From: Mycolicibacterium komanii
Lineage (GTDB): Bacteria > Actinomycetota > Actinomycetes > Mycobacteriales > Mycobacteriaceae
Assembly: GCF_001050035.1 (NCBI RefSeq)
Contig: NZ_CVTA01000022.1
Location: forward strand, 62,001-126,000
Length of the DNA stretch: 64,000 bases
Direction: 5' to 3'
A program made the position numbers and the translations under genes. Each line of letters begins with the position of its first letter. Within the stretch, counting starts at the first letter, position 1. The notes beneath the pieces were generated by a model, which saw nothing but the letters and a program-made list of their open reading frames with translations, was not told the origin of the DNA and searched no databases. Below, one piece after another: positions 25,566 to 34,708 of this stretch.

Positions 25566-25964
25566 TTAGCCGGCCATGAACTCGTCATAGGCCGACGCCA
25601 GCTCCGGCGGCAGCGCCTTGACGTTGCAGGTGCGCTGCACGTCGCCGATCGGCGACAGGATGCCGCGCAGGTCGTAGTACTCCTGCGGGTTGTTGTTGAA
25701 GTAGCCGCGCAGCGTGGCCGAGGCCTCGTTGCGGTCCTGACCGAACGCGGTGGTCACGGCCTGGTTGGCACCCGGATGGCTGTCCAGGTACGTACGGGCC
25801 GCACCCGTCACGGAGCTGACGGTGCCGGACACGGCGCTTGCGCTGCAGTCCGGTGCGGCCATCGCCGACGGCGCGGCGATGGTTGCTGCGGCCAGGCCGC
25901 CGAGCAGGCTGGCGGCACAGGCGCCGGCGATCTGCCGGCGCGCGGCGATACCACGGAATTTCAT
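25566..25964 (-). CDS. Secreted hemophore-type haem-binding protein
   Basis: A 132-residue precursor with a signal peptide (about 1-36, ending SAMAA) and a small helical mature domain with two Cys (DCSAS and QRTCNV) that would form a disulphide. Segments TYLDSHPGANQAVTTAF and GYFNNNPQEYYDLRGI are characteristic of the mycobacterial hemophore family (Rv0203-like). Members capture haem outside the cell and pass it to MmpL3/MmpL11. ATG 25964 is preceded by AAGGAAAGAAG. It is monocistronic, closed by an intrinsic terminator, and the next operon on the same strand encodes a haem-binding nitrobindin. Confidence 0.88.
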   Translation of the reverse strand: MKFRGIAARRQIAGACAASLLGGLAAATIAAPSAMAAPDCSASAVSGTVSSVTGAARTYLDSHPGANQAVTTAFGQDRNEASATLRGYFNNNPQEYYDLRGILSPIGDVQRTCNVKALPPELASAYDEFMAG

Positions 25965-26259
25965 ATTGCTTCTTTCCTTCATTGCGTTTGTCGCTGATTT
26001 CCCCCGTCCCCGAAAACCAAGGTACCCATGGCAAACACGTGCAAACACTGCCGCAACAGCGGAAAACGAAGCACACGCAGGCGTTACACCGCGTCGGCGT
26101 GATCTGTACCGCAATTTCGGCCGAATTCGATAAGCGCGCAACCAGAAACTTCGAGAACTCTCAGAATCGACTGTCGATCTTTAATTGATCGTGATGTGCA
26201 CGGTGACCGAATTGTTATCCGCCGCAACGGGGTCTGACCATGAATCTAAGGTGGTGGCT
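25965..26259. promoter_or_regulatory. Divergent AT-richer intergenic region, hemophore / VOC
   Basis: About 295 bp without a supported gene, visibly lower in GC than its surroundings. It must hold the promoters of the hemophore (leftward) and the VOC-rhomboid operon (rightward). CGATC-TTTAATT-GATCG (26174-26190 area) is a short inverted repeat that could be a regulator site. I found no clear IdeR box and no small ORF. Confidence 0.4.
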
Positions 26260-26667
26260 GTGAAATTGGACCTGCTGAGCCCCGGCGTCGAAGTCGGGCT
26301 CGTCACCACGAACCGCGACGAGATGGTCGCCTTCTACGAGGGATTCCTCGAACTCGAACCCCAGGGCGAGATCGAGTTCCCCGGCGGTTCGCAGCGGCGC
26401 TACTCGCTGGGCGGCAGCGTGGTCAAACTCGTGACCTACGAGACGCCGCCGCCGACGCCCGCGGCGGCCGGAGGCGGCAGGGCGCAGGCGGGCATCCGCT
26501 ACTTCACCGTGGGGGTGAAGAACCTGCGGGGCGTCGCCGAAGCGTTCGCCGCCTCGAAATACGACGTCGTCGAACCGCTGACCGAGTTCGCGCCGGTGCC
26601 GGGGATGGGCTGGATGTTCGTCGCCGATCCGGACGGCAACTGGATCGAATTGTTCGGAACGCTGTGA
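26260..26667 (+). CDS. VOC-family protein
   Basis: A 135-residue protein with the glyoxalase/dioxygenase fold. It has a first module beginning VEVGLVTTNRDEMVAFYEGFLEL and a second beginning GIRYFTVGVKNLRGVAEAF, ending in DPDGNWIELFG with the usual acidic ligand. The His ligand of the first strand is not obvious, so it may be a non-enzymatic or altered member. GTG 26260, 5-6 nt behind TAAGGTGG, is taken as the start. Its stop overlaps the start of the rhomboid gene by 4 bp, implying coupled translation. Confidence 0.83.
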   Translation: MKLDLLSPGVEVGLVTTNRDEMVAFYEGFLELEPQGEIEFPGGSQRRYSLGGSVVKLVTYETPPPTPAAAGGGRAQAGIRYFTVGVKNLRGVAEAFAASKYDVVEPLTEFAPVPGMGWMFVADPDGNWIELFGTL

Positions 26668-27530
26668 CCGGACCCTTTCCCGGCTCGACCCCTCCGGTGA
26701 CGCCTACGTGCTACCGACACCCCGACCGCGTCACCTATGTCCGCTGCGCACGGTGCAACCGCTACATCTGTTCGGAGTGCATGCGCGACGCGGCGGTCGG
26801 ACACCAGTGTGTGGAGTGCGTGAATGCCGGCGCCCAACAGGTCCGCCAGGTGCGAACCCAGTTCGGCGGGGTGCCGTCGGACAAGCCGATGGTCACCTAT
26901 GTGCTGATCGCCGCGAACGTCGTGATGTTCGCGCTGCAGATGGCGGTGCCCGGGTTACAGCGCGAGCTCGTGCTGCAGTCCTACGCCGTCGCCGACGGCG
27001 AGCTCTACCGCCTGCTGACGTCGGCGTTCCTGCACTACGGGCCCGCTCACATCCTGTTCAACATGTGGGCCCTGTACGTGGTCGGGCCTCCGCTGGAGGC
27101 GGCGCTGGGCCGGCTGCGGTTCTCGGGCCTGTACCTGCTGAGCGCGCTGGGCGGATCGGTCCTGGTCTATCTGCTGTCGTCGCCGGTCGCGCAGACCGCG
27201 GGAGCCTCCGGTGCGGTGTTCGGCTTGTTCGGCGCGATATTCGTCGTCGGCAAGCGATTGCGCATGGACGTGCGGTGGGTGGTGGCGATCATCGCGATCA
27301 ACCTGGCGTTCACGTTCATCATTCCGCTGGTGAGCTCTCAGAACATCAGCTGGCAGGGCCACATCGGGGGACTCGTCACCGGCGCGGCGATCGCCACGGC
27401 GTACGTGTACGCGCCGCGCGGCTCGCGCAACCTCGTGCAGGCCGGGGCCAGCGCGGCAGCGCTCGTCCTCTTCGCGGTGCTGATCTGGTGGCGCACGGCC
27501 GACCTCCTGGCGTCGCTGGGGCTGGCCTGA
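26664..27530 (+). CDS. Rhomboid intramembrane serine protease with N-terminal zinc B-box
   Basis: A 288-residue membrane protease that cleaves transmembrane substrates. The N-terminal part holds a B-box-like zinc site (C16, H19, C28, C31, C36, C39, H47, C49, C52). The membrane part follows with the rhomboid catalytic dyad Ser182 (GASGAVFG) and His233 (QGHIGG) and the supporting Asn133/His129 (HILFN). The layout and length match mycobacterial rhomboid 1 (Rv0110) as I recall it. It is translationally coupled to the upstream VOC gene and converges on kup. Confidence 0.93.
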   Translation: MTGPFPGSTPPVTPTCYRHPDRVTYVRCARCNRYICSECMRDAAVGHQCVECVNAGAQQVRQVRTQFGGVPSDKPMVTYVLIAANVVMFALQMAVPGLQRELVLQSYAVADGELYRLLTSAFLHYGPAHILFNMWALYVVGPPLEAALGRLRFSGLYLLSALGGSVLVYLLSSPVAQTAGASGAVFGLFGAIFVVGKRLRMDVRWVVAIIAINLAFTFIIPLVSSQNISWQGHIGGLVTGAAIATAYVYAPRGSRNLVQAGASAAALVLFAVLIWWRTADLLASLGLA

Positions 27531-27534
27531 CCCG

Positions 27535-29445
27535 CTAGAGCTGGATCCGCGAGCCGACGATCACGGTGCGGTCCAGAGGCAGGCCGAAGTGCGCGGCGGC
27601 GTCGGCGGTGATGTGCGACGTGGCGATGAACAGCCCTTTGCGCCACGGCGCCATGGTCGGGGCGTCGCCGGGACACAGTTCGAGTTTGGACAGGAAGTAA
27701 GACGCGCTGTCGAGGTCGATCGGGCCCTCGGTGTCCGCGGGATCGAGCAGGGCCAGGGCGCGCGGCACATTCGGCCGCTCCATGTAACCGAACCGGGCGA
27801 CCACGTGGACGATCCCGTCCTGGGTGTAGCCGAGGTCATCGTGCGTCATCCGCTCGGCGTCGGGCACGCGCGGCACCGTCTCCGTTTCGACGGAGACGAT
27901 CAGCACGTGCTCGGCGAGAACGTGGTTGTGGTCGACGTTGGCCCGCATCGCCAGCGGCGCGGTGTGTCGGCTCCGGTTCAGGAACACGGCCGTGCCCGGT
28001 ATGCGGATCAGCGGCGGATCGCGTCGCGACAGGCCGTCGACGAAGCCGCGTAACGAACCCTCGGCGCGTTCGCGTGCGGCGGTGACGAGCCTACGACCGC
28101 GCTGCCAGGTGGTCATCACGGTGAACGCCGCGACGGCGATCGTCAGCGGCAGCCACGCCCCGTGCACCAGCTTGGTGAGGTTGGCGCCGAAGAACATCAG
28201 GTCCACCACCAACAGCGCTCCCGCCCCGGGCAGCACCGCCCACAGCGGCCATCGCCACCGGGTGCGCGCGTAGTAGAAGAAGAGCGTCGTGGTGATGGTG
28301 ATGGTGCCCGTCACCGCCATCCCGAACGCGTAGGCCAGCGAGGCCGAACTGCGGAAGGCGAACACCAGGATCAGCACTCCCAGCAGCAGGGCGCCGTTGA
28401 TCCACGGCACGTAGATCTGGCCGATGGTCGATGCGGAGGTGTGGTCGATGCGCAGCCGAGGCAGATAACCGAGCCGGGCGGCCTGCGCGGTCACCGAGAA
28501 CGCGCCGGTGATCACCGCCTGCGAGGCGATCACGGTGGCCGCGGTGGCCAACAGCACCAACGGGATTCGACCCCATTCGGGTGCCAGTAGGAAGAACGGC
28601 GCGGCAACCGTCGACTCGTCGCCCAGCACCAGCGCGCCCTGGCCGAAGTAGCTCAACGTGCATGCGGGCAGGACCAAGCCGAGCCACCCGAAAGTGATTG
28701 CGCGCCTGCCGAAATGACCCATGTCAGCGTAGAGCGCCTCGGCGCCCGTCACCGCGAGGACGATGGCGGCCAGCGCGAAGAACCCGATGTGGAAGTGTTC
28801 GGTGATGAAGCCCAGGGCGTAGGTGGGCGACAACGCCCTGAGAATCTGCGGATGCCCCGTGATGCCCCGCACGCCGCACACCCCGATGGTGGTGAACCAC
28901 AGGATCATCACCGGACCGAAGAACCGCCCGATCGTCGCGGTGCCGCGGCGCTGCACCGAGGACAGCGCGGCGATGATGATCGCGGTGACCGGGACGACGA
29001 AGTCGCCGAGGCCCGGGTCGATCACCTTGAGGCCCTCGACTGCCGACAGCACTGAGATCGCGGGTGTGATCATGCTGTCGCCGAAGAACAGGGCCGCGCC
29101 GAACAGCCCCAATGCGGCCAGCGTCGCCGTGACGCGTCGTCCGTGCCGGCCGGTCCACCGGCGCAGCAGGGTGATCAGCGCCATGATCCCGCCTTCGCCG
29201 CGGTTGTCGGCGCGCATCACCAACGTCACGTAGGTGAGCGTGACAATGATCATCACCGACCAGAAGATCAGGGAGACGACGCCGTAGACGTGGCTGTGCG
29301 CGACGGGGACGGGATGTGGATCGTGCGGGTTGAACACCGTCTGGATGGTGTAGATCGGGCTGGTACCGATATCGCCGAACACGATGCCCAGCGCGGCGAT
29401 CACGACGGCAGGACGCAGCGAGGTGGTACCCGGCGCCGTGTGCAC
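27535..29445 (-). CDS. kup: Kup-family potassium transporter
   Basis: A 636-residue K+/H+ symporter of the KUP/HAK family. The N-terminus AALGIVFGDIGTSPIYT is the family signature, followed by about 12 hydrophobic segments and a C-terminal cytoplasmic domain of about 200 residues. Typical conserved stretches are visible (GGIMALITLLRR, FFGDSMITPAISVLSAVEGL). It runs convergently with the rhomboid gene, 4 bp between stops, and diverges from the coiled-coil gene at 29525. No ydaO/c-di-AMP riboswitch was seen in the short upstream region. Confidence 0.95.
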   Translation of the reverse strand: MHTAPGTTSLRPAVVIAALGIVFGDIGTSPIYTIQTVFNPHDPHPVPVAHSHVYGVVSLIFWSVMIIVTLTYVTLVMRADNRGEGGIMALITLLRRWTGRHGRRVTATLAALGLFGAALFFGDSMITPAISVLSAVEGLKVIDPGLGDFVVPVTAIIIAALSSVQRRGTATIGRFFGPVMILWFTTIGVCGVRGITGHPQILRALSPTYALGFITEHFHIGFFALAAIVLAVTGAEALYADMGHFGRRAITFGWLGLVLPACTLSYFGQGALVLGDESTVAAPFFLLAPEWGRIPLVLLATAATVIASQAVITGAFSVTAQAARLGYLPRLRIDHTSASTIGQIYVPWINGALLLGVLILVFAFRSSASLAYAFGMAVTGTITITTTLFFYYARTRWRWPLWAVLPGAGALLVVDLMFFGANLTKLVHGAWLPLTIAVAAFTVMTTWQRGRRLVTAARERAEGSLRGFVDGLSRRDPPLIRIPGTAVFLNRSRHTAPLAMRANVDHNHVLAEHVLIVSVETETVPRVPDAERMTHDDLGYTQDGIVHVVARFGYMERPNVPRALALLDPADTEGPIDLDSASYFLSKLELCPGDAPTMAPWRKGLFIATSHITADAAAHFGLPLDRTVIVGSRIQL

Positions 29446-29524
29446 CCGATGATCATCGCCGAGCGGGGGCGTGTTCGCGGCTCATCGCGACGGATGATCA
29501 GGTGCGTTTTGGGAGGATGAGGCG

Positions 29525-30349
29525 ATGGCCGACGATGCGCTCGACGAACTGTATGCCGCCAAGCTCGAGGACTTCACCGCGCTGCGCACCAAGTTGGCCG
29601 GAGCCGCGAAGAAGCGCGGCGATGCCGAGGCGGCCAAGCGGATCTCGGCTGCGCGCAAACCGACCACCGCCGCGTGGGTGGTGAACCGGCTCGCGCTCGG
29701 CGACGAGGACGTGAAGAAACGGCTGAAGAGTCTCGGCGAGCGGTTGCGCGAAGCGCATGCGGCGATGGACGGTGAGCGGATCCGCGAGCTCTCCACCGAA
29801 CAGCGCAGGCTGGTCAACGATCTGACGCGCACCGCGTTCGAGGAGGCGGAGCTCAAGAACCCGACCGGAGCGCTGCGCGACGACGTCACCGGCACCCTGC
29901 AGGCCGCCGTCGCCGATCCCGACGTCGCCGACCGGCTCGGACGCTTGACCAAGGCCGAGGAGTGGTCCGGCTTCGGCGAGTTCGGTGATACCGCAATCGT
30001 TTTCAGCCCCACCGCCAGGCGCAAACCGGAACCGAAACCCGCCGCCGAGGAGTCGCGCGACGAAGGACGTGACACCAAGGACGCGGCGGCGCGCCGGGAA
30101 CTGCAGAAGGCGCGTGCCGAACTGGCCGCCGCAGAGCGCACCAGGGCCGAAGCCGACGAGGCGCTGTCCGAACTGCAATCGGACCTGGCCGCGGCGCGGT
30201 TGCGGCATCAGGATGCCCAGCGCCGCCTGCAGGAGGCCGAGCGCGGCCTTGCCGCCGCCGAGGACGCCTACGACAAGGGCAAGCAGGCCAGCCGCGACGC
30301 CGCGGCCGCGGTGAAAGAGGCCAAGGACCGGGTGCGCCGCGTTAAGTGA
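29525..30349 (+). CDS. Conserved hypothetical protein with C-terminal coiled coil
   Basis: The 274-residue, highly charged product is not named. The N-terminal part (about 1-150) includes the conserved-looking AARKPTTAAWVVNRLA. The last 90 residues are an Ala/Glu/Arg-rich heptad pattern (LQKARAELAAAERTRAEADEAL and following) that should form a long coiled coil. It is soluble and has no signal peptide. GGGAGG lies upstream of ATG 29525. The 3' end overlaps the convergent O-methyltransferase gene by 8 bp. Confidence 0.8.
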   Translation: MADDALDELYAAKLEDFTALRTKLAGAAKKRGDAEAAKRISAARKPTTAAWVVNRLALGDEDVKKRLKSLGERLREAHAAMDGERIRELSTEQRRLVNDLTRTAFEEAELKNPTGALRDDVTGTLQAAVADPDVADRLGRLTKAEEWSGFGEFGDTAIVFSPTARRKPEPKPAAEESRDEGRDTKDAAARRELQKARAELAAAERTRAEADEALSELQSDLAAARLRHQDAQRRLQEAERGLAAAEDAYDKGKQASRDAAAAVKEAKDRVRRVK

Positions 30350-31001
30350 CCGCGCGACAGCTGATCTCCATGCTGTCGCTCTCCCGCGCCGGGAACGGCA
30401 CGCTGACATAGCCGTTCGCCGGGTCGCGGACGTAGTCGACGTAGGGCGCGAGTTCGTCCATCGACGTGTTGTCGGCGACGACCAGAGCGCCGGGGCTCAG
30501 GCGCGGTTCCAGGAGCTCGAGCACCGGCAGGTAGAGCTCCTTCCAGCCGTCGAGAAGGACGAAATCAACTGCGCCGGAGAGTGTTTGCAGAGTGTTCAGC
30601 GCATCGCCGGCGAGTACAGTGATCACGTCGTCGAGGCCGATGTCGACGAACGTCTTCGTCGCGGCGGCGACCTTGGCCGCGCTCAGCTCGGTGGTGACGA
30701 CCGCGCCTCTGCCGTTGTCGCGCACCGCTGAGGCGAGGTGGATGGCGGAGATGCCGAGCGACATGCCGAACTCGACGACAGTGGTGGGCTTGCTCGCCCG
30801 AACGAGCGCGTACAGCAGCCGGCCCGCCTCCGGGGTCACCGGCAGATAGAAATCGCTGAGGGCGTCGGCGCGTTCCTGCGGGGTCGCCTCGTTCAGGCGG
30901 GCGAAGTCGGCGCGCCGGAGCGCCTCGATCTGATAGCGGGCCTCGGCGTACATCCGGTCGAGGGCCTCGGCGACGCGGGGCTCATGCAGTGTGATGCTCA
31001 T
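30342..31001 (-). CDS. Class I SAM-dependent O-methyltransferase
   Basis: A 219-residue methyltransferase of the family-3 (CaOMT/COMT-like) type. It has the SAM motif I VEFGMSLGISAIHLA near residue 75, the motif-II-like FVLLDGWKELY and the metal-adjacent VVADNTSMDELAPY segment. Related enzymes methylate catechols or other hydroxylated small molecules with Mg2+. The substrate is not predictable from sequence. The start is ATG 31001. Neighbours are unrelated, and the 3' end overlaps the convergent coiled-coil gene. Confidence 0.87.
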   Translation of the reverse strand: MSITLHEPRVAEALDRMYAEARYQIEALRRADFARLNEATPQERADALSDFYLPVTPEAGRLLYALVRASKPTTVVEFGMSLGISAIHLASAVRDNGRGAVVTTELSAAKVAAATKTFVDIGLDDVITVLAGDALNTLQTLSGAVDFVLLDGWKELYLPVLELLEPRLSPGALVVADNTSMDELAPYVDYVRDPANGYVSVPFPARESDSMEISCRAVT

Positions 31002-31054
31002 GCCGTCGAACGTATCGGGCCGGCGGCCATCCGTGTCAGGATGGCCACAGGGCC

Positions 31055-32014
31055 ATGGGCGCTACCGGCACGTCGACGCGACGCGTGATCGGGGTGATCA
31101 CGCTGATGGTGCTTGCCGCCTGGGCGCTGCGCGGCTACGTCCCCGGCGTGGAGCGTGCCTCCGAAGTGGTGGAGCCACGTTCGAGCAATCCCCTGGCGCT
31201 GGCCGCGGTCATCGCGCTGTTGTGTGCGTCGGTGGCGATCATCGGTTTCGCGATCATCGCGCGGATGCGGGACAAGCGGCCACGTCCTGCGCCCATGGGC
31301 AGCCTGCCGAGGAGCGACCGATCGGGTGACCGGCCGTCATGGCGGTTCGCACTCGTCGCGCTGGCGGCGATGATCGCGTTGGTGTTCCTGGTCGCGCTGC
31401 TGTCCCGGCTCTCCCTGCCGGTGCCGACCGAACAGGCGCCGCCGACGGCCACGCCCGACGAGGCCGTCGGTGGCCCAGTGGAACCGCGCCCGTCCGTCGA
31501 GGACGACGCCTCCGACAGCAACGTGGTGAACTACCTGATCCCGCCGATGCTTCTGCTGATGGCAATGATCGTGGTGGGAACAGCGGTCGCGTCACGGCGG
31601 CAGGGGCCTCGTCCGGGTCCGGCCCTTGCTTCCGAGGTTCTGGACTCGCCGGCGGTGGTGCCGACGACCACGACGTCGCTTGCGCGCGCGGCGGAGATTG
31701 GGCTGGCCGAGATCGGCGATCTGAGCCGCGAACCGCGAGAGGCGATCATCGCCTGCTACGCCGCGATGGAACGCGAACTGACGCGGGTTCCCGGGGCGGT
31801 GCCGCAGGCCTGCGACACCCCGACCGAGGTGCTCGCGCGTGCGGTCGCCAGCGGGGCGTTGCGCTCCGACGGCGCCACCGAACTGGTGGAGTTGTTCGAG
31901 GAGGCGCGGTTCTCACCGCATGTGATGAGCGAGAAACATCGCGACGCCGCGGTGCAGGTGCTCAACCGTGTGTTGACCGAACTACCGCAGCGCACAGCCG
32001 AGGCGTCGTCGTGA
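31055..32014 (+). CDS. DUF4129-domain membrane protein (moxR3-type cluster)
   Basis: A 319-residue protein with three hydrophobic segments (about 11-27, 47-68, 100-120) plus a fourth near 158-178. A C-terminal DUF4129 domain contains AIIACYAAMERELTR, and DUF4129 occurs next to MoxR/DUF58/transglutaminase genes. It is the first gene of five that overlap successively by 4 bp. Length and order resemble M. tuberculosis Rv3166c-Rv3162c (moxR3 locus), from memory. It probably belongs to an envelope-associated MoxR complex. Confidence 0.85.
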   Translation: MGATGTSTRRVIGVITLMVLAAWALRGYVPGVERASEVVEPRSSNPLALAAVIALLCASVAIIGFAIIARMRDKRPRPAPMGSLPRSDRSGDRPSWRFALVALAAMIALVFLVALLSRLSLPVPTEQAPPTATPDEAVGGPVEPRPSVEDDASDSNVVNYLIPPMLLLMAMIVVGTAVASRRQGPRPGPALASEVLDSPAVVPTTTTSLARAAEIGLAEIGDLSREPREAIIACYAAMERELTRVPGAVPQACDTPTEVLARAVASGALRSDGATELVELFEEARFSPHVMSEKHRDAAVQVLNRVLTELPQRTAEASS

Positions 32015-32496
32015 AAAGGCTTGTGACGGCGGCGTTCCTGTTCGTGGCTGGGGCGGAACTGCTCGCCCTCGCGAGCCGCGACCGGGAGCTGATCCTCGTC
32101 GTCTCCGGAATCGCGCTCGCCCTTGCCCTGCTCGCGTTGCGATGGCAGCTCGGCCACGAAGCCGAAACCGAGGAAGAGCGAACACTTTCCGACGACGCCG
32201 CCGAGTCGCTGCGCCGCTGGCGGTCGCGCACTGAGACCCTGATCAGCCGCGCGGAGGCGACCCGCACCGACTGGGACCGCCACTTGCGGCCGATGCTCGC
32301 CCGGCAGTTCGAATTGGCGACCGGACAACGGCGGACCCGTAATCGCGCCGCGTATCACGCGACCGGCGAGATGCTGTTCGGCCCGGAACTGTGGGGATGG
32401 GTCAACCCCGAGAACGTCGCCGCGCGTGGGTCGGAGTCGCCGGGGCCCGGCCGGGCGACGCTCGACGAGATCCTGCAACGGTTGGAGCGGGTGTGA
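32011..32496 (+). CDS. Membrane-anchored protein of the moxR3-type operon
   Basis: A 161-residue protein with two N-terminal hydrophobic segments (TAAFLFVAGAELLALA and LILVVSGIALALALLAL) followed by a charged helical cytoplasmic part ending DEILQRLERV. It starts with GTG inside the last codons of the DUF4129 gene (GTGA overlap) and ends overlapping moxR, so it is translationally coupled on both sides. It matches the small Rv3165c-like position in the moxR3 cluster. No enzymatic motif is seen; it may act as a partner or anchor for the MoxR AAA+ ATPase. Confidence 0.82.
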   Translation: MKRLVTAAFLFVAGAELLALASRDRELILVVSGIALALALLALRWQLGHEAETEEERTLSDDAAESLRRWRSRTETLISRAEATRTDWDRHLRPMLARQFELATGQRRTRNRAAYHATGEMLFGPELWGWVNPENVAARGSESPGPGRATLDEILQRLERV

Positions 32497-33458
32497 CGAC
32501 AGGACTGCCTGCGGCAGCGACCACCGCGAACTGCGAGGCGGTGCTCGACGAGATCGGGCGGGTGGTGGTCGGCAAGCGGGGGGCGCTCGCGTTGATCCTG
32601 ACGACGGTGCTGGCCGGCGGACACGTCCTGATCGAGGATCTGCCCGGCCTCGGGAAGACGTTGATCGCCAGGTCTTTCGCCGCGGCGCTCGGGCTCGAGT
32701 TCACGCGCGTGCAGTTCACGCCGGACCTGCTGCCTGCGGACCTGCTCGGGTCGACGGTCTACGACATGCAGTCGGGGCACTTCGAATTCCGCCGCGGTCC
32801 GATCTTCACCAACCTTCTTCTCGCCGACGAGATCAACCGCACACCACCGAAAACCCAAGCGGCACTGCTCGAGGCGATGGCGGAGAGCCAGGTGAGCATC
32901 GACGGCGCCACGCACGCGCTGCCCGCGCCGTTCATCGTGCTGGCGACCGACAACCCGATCGAGTACGAGGGCACGTATCCGCTGCCGGAGGCCCAGCTCG
33001 ACCGGTTCACGATTCGACTGGAACTGCGGTATCTCTCCGAACAGGAGGAGGCGTCGATGTTGCGGCGCCGCATCGAGCGCGGTTCGGCCCCGCCGACGGT
33101 CACGCAGGTGGTCGATGCCCATGATCTGGTCGCGATGCGCGAATCGGTGGAGCAGGTGACCGTGCACGACGATGTGCTGCGGTACGTGGTGTCGCTGGCC
33201 GCCGCGACCCGCCAGCACCCGCAGATCGCAGTGGGCGCCAGCCCGCGCGCCGAACTCGATCTGGTGCAGCTCGCCCGCGCCCGCGCGCTGTTGCAGGGCC
33301 GGGACTACGTCGTGCCCGAAGACGTGAAAACGCTTGCGGTCCCGGCCATCGCGCATCGGATCACGTTGCGGCCGGAGATGTGGGTGCGACGGGTACGCGG
33401 CAGCGATGTCGTCGACGAACTGTTGCGCCGGCTGCCGGTGCCACGGACCAACCCGTGA
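32493..33458 (+). CDS. moxR: MoxR-family AAA+ ATPase
   Basis: A 321-residue AAA+ ATPase. Walker A is DLPGLGKT (49-56), Walker B is LLLADEINR with Asp112-Glu113, and an AAA lid domain follows (LRYVVSLAAATRQH, GASPRAELDLV). MoxR proteins act as chaperones that activate or insert metal into partners, usually DUF58 or VWA proteins encoded next door. GTG 32493 overlaps the previous stop by 4 bp. The order DUF4129-small membrane protein-MoxR-DUF58-membrane protein points to the moxR3 subgroup. Confidence 0.93.
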   Translation: MTTGLPAAATTANCEAVLDEIGRVVVGKRGALALILTTVLAGGHVLIEDLPGLGKTLIARSFAAALGLEFTRVQFTPDLLPADLLGSTVYDMQSGHFEFRRGPIFTNLLLADEINRTPPKTQAALLEAMAESQVSIDGATHALPAPFIVLATDNPIEYEGTYPLPEAQLDRFTIRLELRYLSEQEEASMLRRRIERGSAPPTVTQVVDAHDLVAMRESVEQVTVHDDVLRYVVSLAAATRQHPQIAVGASPRAELDLVQLARARALLQGRDYVVPEDVKTLAVPAIAHRITLRPEMWVRRVRGSDVVDELLRRLPVPRTNP

Positions 33459-34708
33459 TCGAGACCCGCACCACCGACGCCGAGTTACGCTGGCGCGCTT
33501 CGCCTCTGGCCAGGGCGCTGTTGACTTGCGCGGTCGTAGCCTTGGCCGTCGCGGTGCTCGGGCCGCGCTGGCAGTTGATCGCGTTCGCCGCGCCGCTGAT
33601 CGGGGTGCTGTGTTCGGTCGGATGGCAGCGGGCGGTTCCGGTGGTGCGGGTGTACGCCGATCCCGGCATTCACCGCTGCTTCGAGGGTGAGCCCGCGCGG
33701 TTCAGGATGTGGGCGGAAGCCGAGGGCGAGACGGTTCGTCTGCTGAGCGGTTCGGTCGCGGGAATGACGCTGGAGGTTGCGGAGCGGGAGAGTGAGGACT
33801 CGCAGTCCGTGGTGGCGACCGCCGACCGCTGGGGCCGCTATCCGTTACAGGCACATTTGACGGTGACGGCGCGGGGCGGTCTCGTCGAGGGCGTCGGGGT
33901 GCTCGACGCCGCCGACGTGTACGTGTTCCCGATGGCCCCGCCGCAGTCGACCGCGATCCCGCGTACCGAACTGCTCGATCGCCTGGGGACTCACCTGACC
34001 CGGCACACCGGCCCCGGTGTGGAGTACGCGGACGTGCGCCGGTATGTGCCGGGAGATCATCTGCGAACGGTGAATTGGGCGGTGAGCGCGCGTCGGGGCA
34101 GCCTGCATGTGACCGAACGGTTGACCGATCGGGCCGTCGACGTGGTCGTGCTGATCGACAACTACGCCCAACCGGCGGGACCGGCCACCGAGGCCACCGA
34201 GCGCACGGCGCGCGGCGCGGTGCAGGTGGTGCAGAGTGCCCTGCGTAGCGGTGACCGGGCGGGCATCGTCGCGCTCGGGGACCGGAATCCGCGATGGTTG
34301 AGCGCCGACATCGGGCGCAGACAGTTCTATCGGGTGCTCGACGCGATGCTCGGCGTCAGCGGGGGTTATGACACGACGTCGGGAACCCTGGCGCCGCGGG
34401 CCGCGGTACCGCCGGGCGCGATCGTCGTTGCGTTCTCGACGATGCTCGACACCGAGTTCGCGTTGGCGTTGATCGACCTGTGCAAGCGGGGCCACACCGT
34501 GGTGGCGGTCGATGTCCTGCAGGGGGCGCCGTTCGAGGAGGGGTGTGACGCGTTGGTGGCGCGGATGTGGTCGCTGCAGCGGTCGTTCATGTATCGCGAC
34601 ATGGGCACTGTCGGCGTCGACATCGTGGCGTGGCGCGAGGAGGACACGCTCGACCAGGCGATGCACCTGGTGCCCGATCACCGCAGGCCTGTGCGGAGGC
34701 GACGGTGA
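33455..34708 (+). CDS. DUF58-domain membrane protein
   Basis: A 417-residue protein with two hydrophobic segments near the N-terminus (about 20-55) and a DUF58 domain whose signature is DVRRYVPGDHLRTVNWAVSARRG, followed by a VWA-like region (VDVVVLIDNYAQP). DUF58 proteins are the standard partners of MoxR ATPases and are thought to depend on them for metal loading or assembly. GTG 33455 overlaps the moxR stop by 4 bp. It should sit at the cytoplasmic membrane with its VWA-like domain exposed to MoxR. Confidence 0.9.
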   Translation: MIETRTTDAELRWRASPLARALLTCAVVALAVAVLGPRWQLIAFAAPLIGVLCSVGWQRAVPVVRVYADPGIHRCFEGEPARFRMWAEAEGETVRLLSGSVAGMTLEVAERESEDSQSVVATADRWGRYPLQAHLTVTARGGLVEGVGVLDAADVYVFPMAPPQSTAIPRTELLDRLGTHLTRHTGPGVEYADVRRYVPGDHLRTVNWAVSARRGSLHVTERLTDRAVDVVVLIDNYAQPAGPATEATERTARGAVQVVQSALRSGDRAGIVALGDRNPRWLSADIGRRQFYRVLDAMLGVSGGYDTTSGTLAPRAAVPPGAIVVAFSTMLDTEFALALIDLCKRGHTVVAVDVLQGAPFEEGCDALVARMWSLQRSFMYRDMGTVGVDIVAWREEDTLDQAMHLVPDHRRPVRRRR

